A DNA stretch of 59,770 nt. Origin: Candidatus Poseidoniaceae archaeon (GTDB taxonomy: Archaea > Thermoplasmatota > Poseidoniia > Poseidoniales > Poseidoniaceae). The position numbers and the translations under genes were made by a program. Location of the stretch: the NCBI GenBank assembly GCA_949373095.1, contig CASIBY010000020.1, forward strand, positions 1 through 59,770, written 5' to 3'. Each line of letters begins with the position of its first letter. Positions within the stretch are counted from its first letter, which is position 1. The notes beneath the pieces are model-generated. The model did no database searches. It was not told the origin of the DNA and was given only the letters and a program-made list of their open reading frames with translations. This document shows positions 35,773 through 43,869 of this stretch, piece after piece.

Positions 35773-36528
35773 TCACATATAGAACGCATCATGGGACGAC
35801 GACATTTCTGATACTAAATCCATTTTTTTCTTTGGTGCAATCTCTTCTAAACGACGCTTAAGCCATTCGTTTCCTTCAAGAGGAAGGTTCAATCCAAGGG
35901 AGAACCATCGGTCAAGATGTTCAATCATTCGTTGAGATGCCAGGATGTCTCCGCTTGCACCTACTGTGGTGGTGATGGCGCAACTCGTGTTTAATCCGAA
36001 CAGGGGCCCCAACGACGCAATCAATGCAGCAACCCCAATAGCTCCTGCCTTTGGTTCATCTCTACGTACATCGACTCCCATTGATTCCATTTCTATCCGA
36101 TGGCTGGCAGAACTTGCGATCATGAATGTATCTTTACGTTCTGGTGAGTCTGCCATGCCAGCGAGAACAATCACATTACTGACGCCCTGCTCTTGGAAAA
36201 ACAACATCAATTCTTCGGCCATCTGGCTTTGTGCACTTGAGTCGTTGGGTTGTGATGGGCCAGTTAGCGTTAGCAAACTTGAACCGCTCAGAGTTTGCAC
36301 CCTTGAAAGTGTTAGGTGAGGTGGAGAAAGCAAACCATTCTCATCCAATTTTGCAAGAGGAGGGAGGCCCGATGGATGGAGTCGAGCAATCACTTCGGTC
36401 GGGTTCAGTTTCCACAAACTTTCAATCGCAACCTTGCCGATGTTGCCAACTCCAGGGAAGGCAAGCAACATCACTTCGTCAGTGCCGATTGAAGATGAGC
36501 CGTTTCTCCATTCAATTCTCAGTGTCAT
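35773..36528 (-). CDS. PAC2 family protein (proteasome assembly chaperone-like)
   Basis: This 251-residue protein has the PAC2 fold features: VMLLAFPGVGNIGKVAIESL near the N-terminus, LPPLAKLDENGLLSPPHLTL, ELMLFFQEQGVSNVIVLAGM and a central Gly-Ala stretch (AGAIGVAALIASLGPLFGLN). Eukaryotic relatives help assemble 20S proteasomes, whereas the archaeal role is still uncertain. It is the last gene of the L44e-S27e-aIF2-alpha-Nop10 operon, a common archaeal arrangement, with about 90 bases between nop10 and this start. Confidence 0.85.
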   Translation of the reverse strand: MTLRIEWRNGSSSIGTDEVMLLAFPGVGNIGKVAIESLWKLNPTEVIARLHPSGLPPLAKLDENGLLSPPHLTLSRVQTLSGSSLLTLTGPSQPNDSSAQSQMAEELMLFFQEQGVSNVIVLAGMADSPERKDTFMIASSASHRIEMESMGVDVRRDEPKAGAIGVAALIASLGPLFGLNTSCAITTTVGASGDILASQRMIEHLDRWFSLGLNLPLEGNEWLKRRLEEIAPKKKMDLVSEMSSSHDAFYM

Positions 36529-36618
36529 GAACTCGCGAACGAGTCAATGCGCGCTATAATGTTTGAGTAATGGGAGGCGGCTGAGAATGGGGTTTGGAGG
36601 CTCGGCTCCGTTGCCGCA

Positions 36619-36858
36619 TCACTCTTCTTCTTCAGCAGCAGTGTCAATCATGACCTTCAACGAAGGAAGGGTCGGAAGTTTCTCGCTCCATTCAGCCTCT
36701 TCAACACCGTTCATCTTGCGGCGTAGAGACGCCCTATGGTCTTCAGGAGACCACTTCAATGGGGCAGCAGCCTGAGCTCGCTCGCCACATTGAGGGCAAG
36801 TTGTACTAAGGCCAAAGGCTTGGCAGGTTAGGCACTGTTGTAGGATTTGACGGACCAT
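36619..36858 (-). CDS. nop10: H/ACA RNP protein Nop10
   Basis: From ATG 36858 this is 79 residues. It starts MVRQILQQCLTCQAFGLST and carries the zinc site CLTC...CPQC, then PLKWSPEDHRASLRRKMNG, the classic Nop10 tail. Nop10 holds Cbf5 in the H/ACA complex that makes pseudouridines in rRNA. The protein is longer than most archaeal Nop10 (about 55-60) because of an acidic 20-residue tail ending in EEEE. The start lies 5 bases after the aIF2-alpha stop. The longer reading to 36939 overlaps aIF2-alpha and is rejected. Confidence 0.9.
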   Translation of the reverse strand: MVRQILQQCLTCQAFGLSTTCPQCGERAQAAAPLKWSPEDHRASLRRKMNGVEEAEWSEKLPTLPSLKVMIDTAAEEEE

Positions 36859-36863
36859 GTTTT

Positions 36864-37652
36864 TCACTCTCGTTGTGCGTTGGCTTCTCCACCTGCAGCC
36901 ACCATGTGGTCGATGACCGAGCGGGTAGCTTGGTCCCATAGGGTTTCTGCAATTTTGAAATCTGGTGCTCTGAGTTCAAGGCGATAAGATGGTGCTCCGT
37001 CATAGAAGCACTTGACTTCGGTTTCTTCTTCGGTATTGGACAATGATTCAGCAGAAAGTAGTGCTTCCCGAATCACTGAAACACCTTGTGTGTTGTTGAT
37101 GTTCAGCGTTAAAATGCCACGTAGTTCCACGAAGGCAGGAATGATGTTTTCAATGGCTATCTCAATGAAAGGAGCGATCCAATCGCCTTCGAATCCAGCG
37201 TTTGTCAGTCCTTTTTCTTGCATGGCTGCTTCTTCAAAGGCAGCATAAAGTGTACCAAAGGCATCAATCAGTTCGTGGCCTTGCTCCTGGATTTGTTCTG
37301 GTGCCCATGAGACCTTTTCGCCAAGAACTTTGAGAAGTTGGTGTGCTCTTTGCTCGTTCTTCCACTCTTGAAGGCGAGCACGTCGTCGCTCTTCTGATAC
37401 GGATTTGAGAGAAAGTTCCAATGAACTTCCATCTTTCCGAGTTCGCATTACTTTGCAAATCAATCGCTGGCCTTCACGAACAAATCCTCGTATGTTTTTG
37501 ACCCATCCGCTTGCGATTTCCCCAATGAAAATGAATCCTTCAATTCCGGGAAATTCGTCAAGGTCGACATAAGCGCCGTTTTGTTTCACATTCTTGACAG
37601 TAGCAACAACAAGCTCCCCTTCATCGGGGGGTGCGACGGGATTGGTACTCAT
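36864..37652 (-). CDS. aif2a: Translation initiation factor aIF2 subunit alpha
   Basis: From ATG 37652 this is 262 residues. An S1-type OB domain (about 8-85, GELVVATVKNVKQNGAYVDL) precedes a helical domain and a C-terminal alpha/beta domain that binds aIF2-gamma. Together with beta and gamma it brings Met-tRNA to the ribosome. ATG 37652 is preferred over TTG 37688, which would overlap rps27e by 20 bases. A hairpin that includes the AGGAGG ribosome site sits between the rps27e stop and this start. It lies in the archaeal translation operon. Confidence 0.93.
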   Translation of the reverse strand: MSTNPVAPPDEGELVVATVKNVKQNGAYVDLDEFPGIEGFIFIGEIASGWVKNIRGFVREGQRLICKVMRTRKDGSSLELSLKSVSEERRRARLQEWKNEQRAHQLLKVLGEKVSWAPEQIQEQGHELIDAFGTLYAAFEEAAMQEKGLTNAGFEGDWIAPFIEIAIENIIPAFVELRGILTLNINNTQGVSVIREALLSAESLSNTEEETEVKCFYDGAPSYRLELRAPDFKIAETLWDQATRSVIDHMVAAGGEANAQRE

Positions 37653-37669
37653 AGGAGGCTCAGCCTCCT
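37653..37669 (-). promoter_or_regulatory. Hairpin masking the aIF2-alpha ribosome-binding site
   Basis: On the minus strand a perfect 7-bp stem AGGAGGC/GCCTCCT closes on a 3-base TGA loop and ends right at the ATG. The 5' arm is the only good Shine-Dalgarno match, so the stem would hide it. The last base of the rps27e stop codon is the first base of the stem. A ribosome ending on rps27e would open the hairpin, which would couple the two genes. Structure is seen; regulation is inferred. Confidence 0.6.
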
Positions 37670-37839
37670 CATTCAAGCGCTTCAACAACGTTACATCCGA
37701 CCAACTCGGCCTTTCCGCCAGAGGGTTTGGTCAAGGTTGCACTGCAAACATCGCATGCGATTGCAGTGGTTGCGCGGGAAAATATCGTAGATTCGTTACC
37801 GCAGTCACGGCAACTCACTTTTAGGAAACTGTTTGTCAT
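37669..37839 (-). CDS. rps27e: 30S ribosomal protein S27e
   Basis: This small gene of 56 residues reads MTNSFLKVSCRDCGNESTIF and then CDVCSATLTKPSGGKAEL. The two CxxC pairs form the S27e zinc ribbon, and the C-terminal GGKAEL is conserved. It lies 10 bases after rpl44e and directly before the aIF2-alpha hairpin, the standard archaeal order. I found it by direct translation because it is short. Confidence 0.94.
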   Translation of the reverse strand: MTNSFLKVSCRDCGNESTIFSRATTAIACDVCSATLTKPSGGKAELVGCNVVEALE

Positions 37840-37849
37840 CTTTCACACC

Positions 37850-38134
37850 TCACTTGTCAACCAATTCGAATTTCTTAGCACGCTTGCACGGGGCATAGTG
37901 TGCTTTGCCGGTTTCAGTACACCGGTAGAGAATATTAACTCGCTTGGTTGGCTTTTCACGACCGTCAGGCTTTGGACGTGGGAAACCCCGGTATCCTGCC
38001 ATGACACGACGGAAACGGCGTTGACCCCAGCGAAGTTCGGAGGCGCGTCGCTTCTTAACGCGCTCAACGGTGTGCATGGTATGCTTGCCAGCAGAAGGAC
38101 TGTAGCGCTTGACTTGTCGGGGTCGCTTTACCAT
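37850..38134 (-). CDS. rpl44e: 50S ribosomal protein L44e
   Basis: This is a 94-residue protein starting MVKRPRQVKRYSPSAGKHTM and ending KKFELVDK. Length and basic character fit L44e. The usual first CxxC (in 'YCPYCNKHT') is replaced by YSPSAGKHT, and the second region reads CTETGKAHYAPC, so the normal four-Cys zinc site is not kept. ATG 38134 is chosen over the codon three residues upstream. It is the first gene of the operon with rps27e, aIF2-alpha, nop10 and PAC2, and has a TATA-like element upstream. Confidence 0.9.
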   Translation of the reverse strand: MVKRPRQVKRYSPSAGKHTMHTVERVKKRRASELRWGQRRFRRVMAGYRGFPRPKPDGREKPTKRVNILYRCTETGKAHYAPCKRAKKFELVDK

Positions 38135-38170
38135 ATGTAACACCTAAGCAGTCAGCCCACAGAGGTCGGG

Positions 38171-38179
38171 TATTTATGG
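38171..38179 (-). promoter_or_regulatory. TATA-like element for the rpl44e operon
   Basis: The minus strand reads CCATAAATA here, about 40 bases before the rpl44e ATG. With the usual archaeal spacing the transcript would start near 38148, giving a leader of about 14 bases. It faces the element at 38231 across a short divergent intergenic region. By sequence only. Confidence 0.45.
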
Positions 38180-38230
38180 CTGCCGACATCGTTTCTGTGA
38201 ATAATCGGCTCACTGCGTAAATGCTCAAGG

Positions 38231-38243
38231 GATTATTCATAAG
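38231..38243 (+). promoter_or_regulatory. TATA-like element for the membrane-protein pair, probable leaderless start
   Basis: GATTATTCATAAG is centred about 28 bases before the ATG at 38265. That is the normal TATA-to-start distance in archaea, so transcription would begin at or next to the start codon. No Shine-Dalgarno sequence is seen before this gene, which agrees with a leaderless transcript. Confidence 0.45.
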
Positions 38244-38264
38244 GTTTTTCACACTGGGTGCAGC

Positions 38265-39062
38265 ATGGAAGAGACAGTACTGGCCTTCTTTTTCTTCTGG
38301 GCACCGGGACTAATCGCCGTCATGGGGGCTTTGATGTTCCTCTTTACGAAGTCAAGTACAACCAGTCGCGCTGGAAAATTTTTTGTTGGAGCCGGTCTTA
38401 TTGCAATCTTGTTAACGCCATGGACAATCCCGTTTTCCCCGTCGAGTAGTTTTGGTCATTTTATTGGGAGCATTGTCGGGCCGACTGCGCTTATTGCTGT
38501 CGGCATCTACAACCTTTCTTTTTCGGGTAACGTCCCTGTCGGGCGTCTCTCTGCATCCGAGCGTCGGAGTGGAATAATCATGATTATGCTCGGCGTTATT
38601 TGGTTTGAGGGGATGCATTGGTGGATACTGACGCCAACCTACCCAAACGAGGTGAACGGGTATTGGTTCATTTTCTGGAGTACAATGCTCCTCGTGTCAA
38701 GTGGATTAGCAGCAGGGGCAATTATGTTGACTCGCCAAGTGGGAGTTAACCGTATCCAAGAGCAACGATTGCTCACTGTAGTTTTGATGATGATAGTAAT
38801 TTTGGTTCTCCTGGGCTTTGCGTTTGATGGACCCCGTGTTCATGCCGAACAATTTGCCCATGAGATTTGGCTCGCCGGTGCAGATGTATTTGGCATGTTA
38901 GTGGGATTTAGTTTAGCCATTCTCATGTTCGCCTTTGTGATTGCATTCTACGAATCTCAACTTCCAGAACCTTCCCGTTTGCCTGCGCCAACGAAGGATG
39001 AACTTACTCAAGCGGCGGGAATTATAGCTGCTCACACAGATGGGGGTTCCTTGGATGAGTGA
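38265..39062 (+). CDS. Polytopic membrane protein of unknown function
   Basis: This 265-residue protein has about seven hydrophobic helices (about 5-27, 38-57, 65-85, 103-122, 132-155, 168-188, 205-230). Loops are short, and the soluble C-terminal tail (about 235-265) is acidic. WFEGMHWWILTP between helices 4 and 5 is the most striking loop. I see no transporter or enzyme signature. The stop overlaps the start of the next membrane gene, so the two are probably a coupled pair. A TATA-like site lies 28 bases upstream. Confidence 0.6.
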   Translation: MEETVLAFFFFWAPGLIAVMGALMFLFTKSSTTSRAGKFFVGAGLIAILLTPWTIPFSPSSSFGHFIGSIVGPTALIAVGIYNLSFSGNVPVGRLSASERRSGIIMIMLGVIWFEGMHWWILTPTYPNEVNGYWFIFWSTMLLVSSGLAAGAIMLTRQVGVNRIQEQRLLTVVLMMIVILVLLGFAFDGPRVHAEQFAHEIWLAGADVFGMLVGFSLAILMFAFVIAFYESQLPEPSRLPAPTKDELTQAAGIIAAHTDGGSLDE

Positions 39063-39519
39063 TCATCAACCTCGTGCCAGCCCTGTAGTCTTAGGGGCTA
39101 GCTTCCTGTTCTTCCCGTTGGTTCTTTGCGGTCTTGCTCTTGCACTTTACGGTCATGTTACCAATGGTGCCTTCGTACGTTTTGCGAACTCTCTTCTCAC
39201 ATCGTACACGATTGCATCGTTTGTACTGCTCTTTTCCCTCTTCGTTTACGGAGATAAGCGGAAGCGACCAGTTGCACCCTTAATTGGTATGTTTACAGCG
39301 GCCCTTGTCGGGGTCATGGTTTCATTCATGTTTCTTTCTCAAGGTGATTTGCTCATGGAGGCTAACGGGTCCATTCGTGCACAGGCTCTCTCTAATGTCA
39401 TCCGGTTCTCGACGACGCTTATTGCTGTCTTTATCAGCACCCTTTTGGTCGGTGGTATTTCCTTCGCTTCCCTCATGAACAGCCCTACTAAGCAGCATAT
39501 TTTCAGTGAAGAAGAGTAA
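39055..39519 (+). CDS. Small four-helix membrane protein of unknown function
   Basis: From ATG 39055 this is 154 residues (MSDHQPRASP). Four hydrophobic helices are visible (about 12-35, 48-65, 75-95, 112-135) with a short acidic C-terminus. It overlaps the stop of the previous membrane gene by 8 bases (ATGAGTGA), so the two are likely translated together and may form one complex. The longer reading from 39040 adds five residues. No family was recognised. Confidence 0.6.
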   Translation: MSDHQPRASPVVLGASFLFFPLVLCGLALALYGHVTNGAFVRFANSLLTSYTIASFVLLFSLFVYGDKRKRPVAPLIGMFTAALVGVMVSFMFLSQGDLLMEANGSIRAQALSNVIRFSTTLIAVFISTLLVGGISFASLMNSPTKQHIFSEEE

Positions 39520-39590
39520 TTCATTCACCGGAGGCTCTGCCGTTGATTTCATAAGGAAGAGGTCGGTGGACTGCTCCACAGGGTGGTTAA

Positions 39591-39770
39591 ATGTCTAAGG
39601 GTACACCGTCAATGGGAAAGCGTCAGAAGACCACTCACCTACGTTGCCGCCGCTGTGGTCGCAACGCATACCACAAGCAAAAGAAGGTCTGTTCTTCATG
39701 TGGATACGGCGAAACCGCACGAATCCGCAAATTCAACTGGTCCAAGAAATCACACCGTCCTAAGGCTTGA
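39591..39770 (+). CDS. rpl37e: 50S ribosomal protein L37e
   Basis: This short gene of 59 residues reads [20 protein letters not shown] and later [23 protein letters not shown] with [11 protein letters not shown] forms the L37e zinc finger. Many archaeal genomes place it near LSm genes; here purF follows after 62 bases. I found it by direct translation, since it is below usual size limits. Overlapping longer frames in this stretch are shadows. Confidence 0.94.
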   Translation: MSKGTPSMGKRQKTTHLRCRRCGRNAYHKQKKVCSSCGYGETARIRKFNWSKKSHRPKA

Positions 39771-39832
39771 TTCTTGCGAATCAATCGCAACGATAAGAAG
39801 CAGGCATGGCTTAGTAGCGATGAGGCGACACT

Positions 39833-41374
39833 ATGTGCGGTATAATCGGTCTGGTTGGTCGGCAAGGATTTCATGTCAACCAATTACTGTATGACGGCCT
39901 AACAGTACTACAACATCGCGGACAAGATGCCGCCGGAATTGTTACTGATTACGAAAGCAATTTCCGCCTTCGAAAGTCCAACGGATTGGTTTCCGACATT
40001 TTCTTCAAACGCCACATGGTGAGGCTTCAAGGCAATGTTGGAATCGGCCATGTAAGGTATCCTACAGCGGGGTCATCATCTCGGGCAGAAGCCCAACCAT
40101 TCTATGTCAATTCACCTTACGGCATTGCTCTTGCACACAACGGGAATTTGACCAATGCCGAAGAATTAGCAGTCATGCTGCGTGACGAATACATGCGACA
40201 CATCAACACAACAAGCGATTCTGAATTGTTGTTGAACATGCTAGCCGTTGAAATCGGTCATCGGTCTCGTGCGCTCAAAATTGAAGGTAATTCTCACATC
40301 AACATTGAAACCATTTTTGGGGCAGTATCTGCTCTTCACGAACACGTACGAGGGGGTTATGCATGCATCTCCGTCATATCTGGTTACGGAGTGTTGGCAT
40401 TCCGTGACCCTAACGGTATTCGTCCGCTTGTATTTGGGAAGCGAGAAGTCGAAGGCGAAGAAGAGTACATGGTGGCGAGTGAATCTGTTGCCTTGACGGC
40501 TCTTGGATTCGAAGTGATTCGTGATGTTGCTCCCGGAGAGGCAATTTTCATCAGTTCTTCAGGTCACCTTTTCACCCGTCAATGCGCTCCAAAGCGTTCT
40601 TATTCGCCTTGTATCTTTGAATTCGTTTATTTTGCTCGGCCAGATTCTGTCATTGACGGAATTTCGGTATATCAGGCTCGGCTGAATCAGGGACAACGAC
40701 TCGCAGAACGTCTTCTTGAAGAGTGGCCAGACCATGACATCGACGCTGTGATTCCCATTCCTGACTCTGGAAGAATTGCAGCCTTACAAATGGCCAATGC
40801 ATTGGACCTACCTTACCGGGAAGGTTTTGTCAAGAATCGTTACGTAGGGAGGACATTTATCATGCCGGGTCAAGCTTTGCGTGAAAAGTCAGTACGTCGT
40901 AAATTGAACGCAATTGAGCACGAATTCAAAGGGAAAAACGTTCTCCTCGTTGACGATTCAATTGTTCGCGGGACCACGAGTGCTCAAATCATTGAAATGG
41001 CTCGTGAAGTTGGTGCAGCCAAAGTCTACTTCGCTTCAGCAGCTCCGCCAGTTCGGCATCCAAACGTCTACGGTATCGACATGCCAGCAGTGAATGAATT
41101 CATTGCTGACGGAAAAACTGTATCGGAGATTGGCGAAGTAATCGGTGCAGATCGCTTGTTTTACCAAACTTTGGAAGACCTAGTGGATGTTACCTGGAAC
41201 GACGAGGCTGGAATTGACCGCTTCGATTCAAGTTGTTTTGACGGTAATTATGTCACCGGTGACATTGACAAAGCATATCTCGATCGACTTGATGTTGCCC
41301 GCAATGATGCTGCCAAAAATCAGTCACATGAAGATGATGCCGTTATTGATCTTCATAACGATGAAGGAAACTGA
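39833..41374 (+). CDS. purF: Amidophosphoribosyltransferase PurF
   Basis: At 513 residues this is the glutamine-dependent enzyme for the first committed step of purine synthesis. Met is followed directly by the catalytic Cys ([12 protein letters not shown]), so there is no propeptide. [22 protein letters not shown] and AHNGNLTN are typical of the glutaminase half. The phosphoribosyl half has [16 protein letters not shown] and the PRPP loop [13 protein letters not shown]. The C-terminal 45 residues are acidic and look added. Confidence 0.95.
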   Translation: MCGIIGLVGRQGFHVNQLLYDGLTVLQHRGQDAAGIVTDYESNFRLRKSNGLVSDIFFKRHMVRLQGNVGIGHVRYPTAGSSSRAEAQPFYVNSPYGIALAHNGNLTNAEELAVMLRDEYMRHINTTSDSELLLNMLAVEIGHRSRALKIEGNSHINIETIFGAVSALHEHVRGGYACISVISGYGVLAFRDPNGIRPLVFGKREVEGEEEYMVASESVALTALGFEVIRDVAPGEAIFISSSGHLFTRQCAPKRSYSPCIFEFVYFARPDSVIDGISVYQARLNQGQRLAERLLEEWPDHDIDAVIPIPDSGRIAALQMANALDLPYREGFVKNRYVGRTFIMPGQALREKSVRRKLNAIEHEFKGKNVLLVDDSIVRGTTSAQIIEMAREVGAAKVYFASAAPPVRHPNVYGIDMPAVNEFIADGKTVSEIGEVIGADRLFYQTLEDLVDVTWNDEAGIDRFDSSCFDGNYVTGDIDKAYLDRLDVARNDAAKNQSHEDDAVIDLHNDEGN

Positions 41375-41434
41375 GACCTTTCAAGTGCTCAACTTGGGCG
41401 AGGCCTTTTTCTACGGTGCAGTTTAGCGTTATGT

Positions 41435-43078
41435 ATGGTCTTCACACGTGGCGCCTACCGGTTGGTTGAATCCGAAGGGAAGGTGAGCCATCTGATGTTT
41501 GATGAAGCGACCGCTCACCTAACTTGGGTTGAGGGCACGAGACGGGTACATCTCGCCATGCTTGACGATAATGACGAATGTCAGGTGACCTCGGCGTTTG
41601 AGCACTCAAATGATGTATCTTCTCTCCAGTTTCACCGTAATCAATTGGTGATTGGCGATGAAATTGAAGGCCTTGTGTTCTACGATTTGGAAGGCAGTGT
41701 TCTAACTCGCAAAACCATAGATGCTGGGGTCGTGCAGTGTGTTCCTTGGGGTCAATCCTTGGTAGTTTTGGACGGTCTTGGGCAACTTCTTTCTGTAAAA
41801 GATGAGGACACGGTATCATCCTTGTCCTCAAAATTTGGATTTGAGGACATCATCAAGATGGACGCTTCGAGTGACAGCATCTACATTGCACAGCAAAACG
41901 GAGCAGTGCACTGTCTTGACGAGGATGCTATTCTTTGGTCAAGACCTATGCGAGGGACCATTGGAGAACGAATTACGGGTATGGGGTTGACTCAGCAGGG
42001 TAACTTTTTCTTGACCCGGGAAGGACATGCACTGGTTGCAGGTGATGAAGAAGCCATTGAACTTGAATTATGGTCGAAGGGTCAACTTATTCTTCGTGAA
42101 GAGTTACGTATGCGATTACTTACATCCTGCGCTGGAGAGGTAGGTTCCTATCTTGGGTTTGATAATGGGGAGGTTCACCATCTCCAAGAAGACGGTACGA
42201 TGGCACTCATAATGGAAACCCAACATCCCATCTTTTCGTTAGTCTACTCTGATGGGACGGTTGCCGCAAGTTCTTGGTTCTTCATTCATGGAATTGACTC
42301 TAACGGTCCAGTCTGGAAGGTAGAGCATCAAGGAATGGCGCAATGGCTTCAGGCTGATAGTCAACGAGGCCGTATTTATTTTGCAGGAGATGATCAAAAT
42401 GATTACACCGACGCAGAACCCATCGGCTGGATTGACCTAAAAGGAGAACTGATTGAAATGGATCCTACTGAATTATCGCTATGGTTTACCGCCACATTCG
42501 AGAATATAGGTTTGAATGCAGAGGAACTCTATAACGGGAATGATGACGATGTTCTTGCTCTTCTTACCGAGACAGAACGGGAATCTATGAACACTCAAGA
42601 AATGAATAATGGGGAGCTAGATCTTCTTCTGAACGCAATGGCTAACGACCTCAGTCCGGCCTCAGAACCTCAATCTTCGTCAATGACTGGTGAATCCGAT
42701 TTGTTAGATGCGCTCAACAATCCAACCGAATCAATGTTGATGCAGGAGGATGAGGATGAATTATTTGAGGCACTTTCATCTCAGCATGATGAAATCCTCA
42801 AGCCACAAGCTTCAGCAGGAGACGACCAACGTTTAAGAGCGGAAGAGGATGGAACTTGTGTGGTGTTATTGAACGGTAACGGAACGTTTGACCCTCATCA
42901 ACAAGTCAAATCATGGTCATGGATTGAAGCCTCAGGGAGAGAAATTGCAACAACCTCGCAGGTCCGATTGAAATTGCCTCTTGGCGTTCATTCCTTTGAG
43001 CTTCGCGTTGTTGACCAGCAAGGTGGGTGGACTTCAGACCGGCTTACAGTTACAGTTTTGGAAGGCTCAACCTCATGA
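41435..43078 (+). CDS. Cytoplasmic beta-propeller-like protein with acidic repeat linker and PKD-like domain
   Basis: This 547-residue protein has no signal peptide. The first 350 residues are beta-rich with propeller-like turns (VHCLDEDAILWSRP and AASSWFFIHGIDSNGPVWK). An acidic linker (about 370-460) repeats a short motif: ELDLLLNAMAND, ESDLLDALNNP, EDELFEALSSQ. The C-terminus (about 465-545) has NGNGTFDPHQQVKSWSW and HSFELRVVDQQGGW, a PKD/Ig-like pattern normally found outside the cell. The stop overlaps the start of the MBL hydrolase (ATGA). Function unknown. Confidence 0.6.
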   Translation: MVFTRGAYRLVESEGKVSHLMFDEATAHLTWVEGTRRVHLAMLDDNDECQVTSAFEHSNDVSSLQFHRNQLVIGDEIEGLVFYDLEGSVLTRKTIDAGVVQCVPWGQSLVVLDGLGQLLSVKDEDTVSSLSSKFGFEDIIKMDASSDSIYIAQQNGAVHCLDEDAILWSRPMRGTIGERITGMGLTQQGNFFLTREGHALVAGDEEAIELELWSKGQLILREELRMRLLTSCAGEVGSYLGFDNGEVHHLQEDGTMALIMETQHPIFSLVYSDGTVAASSWFFIHGIDSNGPVWKVEHQGMAQWLQADSQRGRIYFAGDDQNDYTDAEPIGWIDLKGELIEMDPTELSLWFTATFENIGLNAEELYNGNDDDVLALLTETERESMNTQEMNNGELDLLLNAMANDLSPASEPQSSSMTGESDLLDALNNPTESMLMQEDEDELFEALSSQHDEILKPQASAGDDQRLRAEEDGTCVVLLNGNGTFDPHQQVKSWSWIEASGREIATTSQVRLKLPLGVHSFELRVVDQQGGWTSDRLTVTVLEGSTS

Positions 43079-43869
43079 AGGACCTCCTTCTCCGAGAGTC
43101 TATGGGCCTCACGAATCCTTGGATAGAGAATTTCTTTGTCGGTCCCCTTCAGATGCGTTGTTCTGTTGTAACAGATGCGAAAACAGGAGATACCATCATC
43201 ATTGATGGTGGTGATGAGCCACAACGCCTCATCGACTGGATTGAATCCTTTTCAGGAAGCGGACCAGATTGGTCAACGGGGCCTAGCACATCAGAAGGAG
43301 CCTCAGAGGCTGGCATTCCTAAGCGAAAGGTAGTTGCTTTGGTCAATACACATGCTCATTTTGACCATAGCGGTTTTATCCCAGTCCTCAAGGCTCACTA
43401 CGAAGTGGATTGGTTTTTACATCCTGACGATACGATGCTCCAAACCTTGGCTCAAACCTCTGGGATGCGTTACGGCCTTCAACTACCAGTGCCTGCCGAA
43501 GCAGACGAAGCATTGGTTGCATCACAATGGCATTCATTTGGCTCAATTTCGCTTCAAGTACTCCACACCCCAGGTCATACGCTTGGCGGATGTTGTTTAC
43601 TTGTCGAAGTCAACGGTGCGCCCAATCATGTTTTCGTTGGAGATACGTTGTTTGCTGGTTCAGTCGGCAGAACCGACATCCCACATTCCGGTGGTGATTT
43701 CGACCTCCTTGCCTCCTCAATCCACACACAATTGTGGCCGTTAGATTTAGACACTGTTGTCCATCCGGGGCATGGTCCATTGACAACAATTGGTCAAGAG
43801 CGAGCATCAAATCCCTTTGTTGGGGACCAAGCCGGAAGTGGCGTGTACGGTTTTGGTAAGTACGCTTGA
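43075..43869 (+). CDS. Metallo-beta-lactamase fold hydrolase (glyoxalase II-like)
   Basis: From ATG 43075 this is 264 residues. Metal ligands are visible: NTHAHFDHSG (HxHxDH), HTPGHTLGGCC, VFVGDTLFAGSVGRTD and VVHPGHGP. This is the layout of glyoxalase II and related thioester or persulfide hydrolases; the true substrate is not shown. A short extra loop (about 75-95, SGSGPDWSTGPSTSEG) comes before the first motif. The start overlaps the stop of the propeller protein, so the two are translated together. It converges on etfA. Confidence 0.85.
   Translation: MKDLLLRESMGLTNPWIENFFVGPLQMRCSVVTDAKTGDTIIIDGGDEPQRLIDWIESFSGSGPDWSTGPSTSEGASEAGIPKRKVVALVNTHAHFDHSGFIPVLKAHYEVDWFLHPDDTMLQTLAQTSGMRYGLQLPVPAEADEALVASQWHSFGSISLQVLHTPGHTLGGCCLLVEVNGAPNHVFVGDTLFAGSVGRTDIPHSGGDFDLLASSIHTQLWPLDLDTVVHPGHGPLTTIGQERASNPFVGDQAGSGVYGFGKYA

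Noticed and set aside
36859-36939. Longer Nop10 start
   Set aside because: It overlaps the aIF2-alpha coding end and the added residues are atypical.
39583-39894. 103-residue plus-strand frame over rpl37e and the purF start
   Set aside because: It runs in another frame across two clear genes and has no family features.
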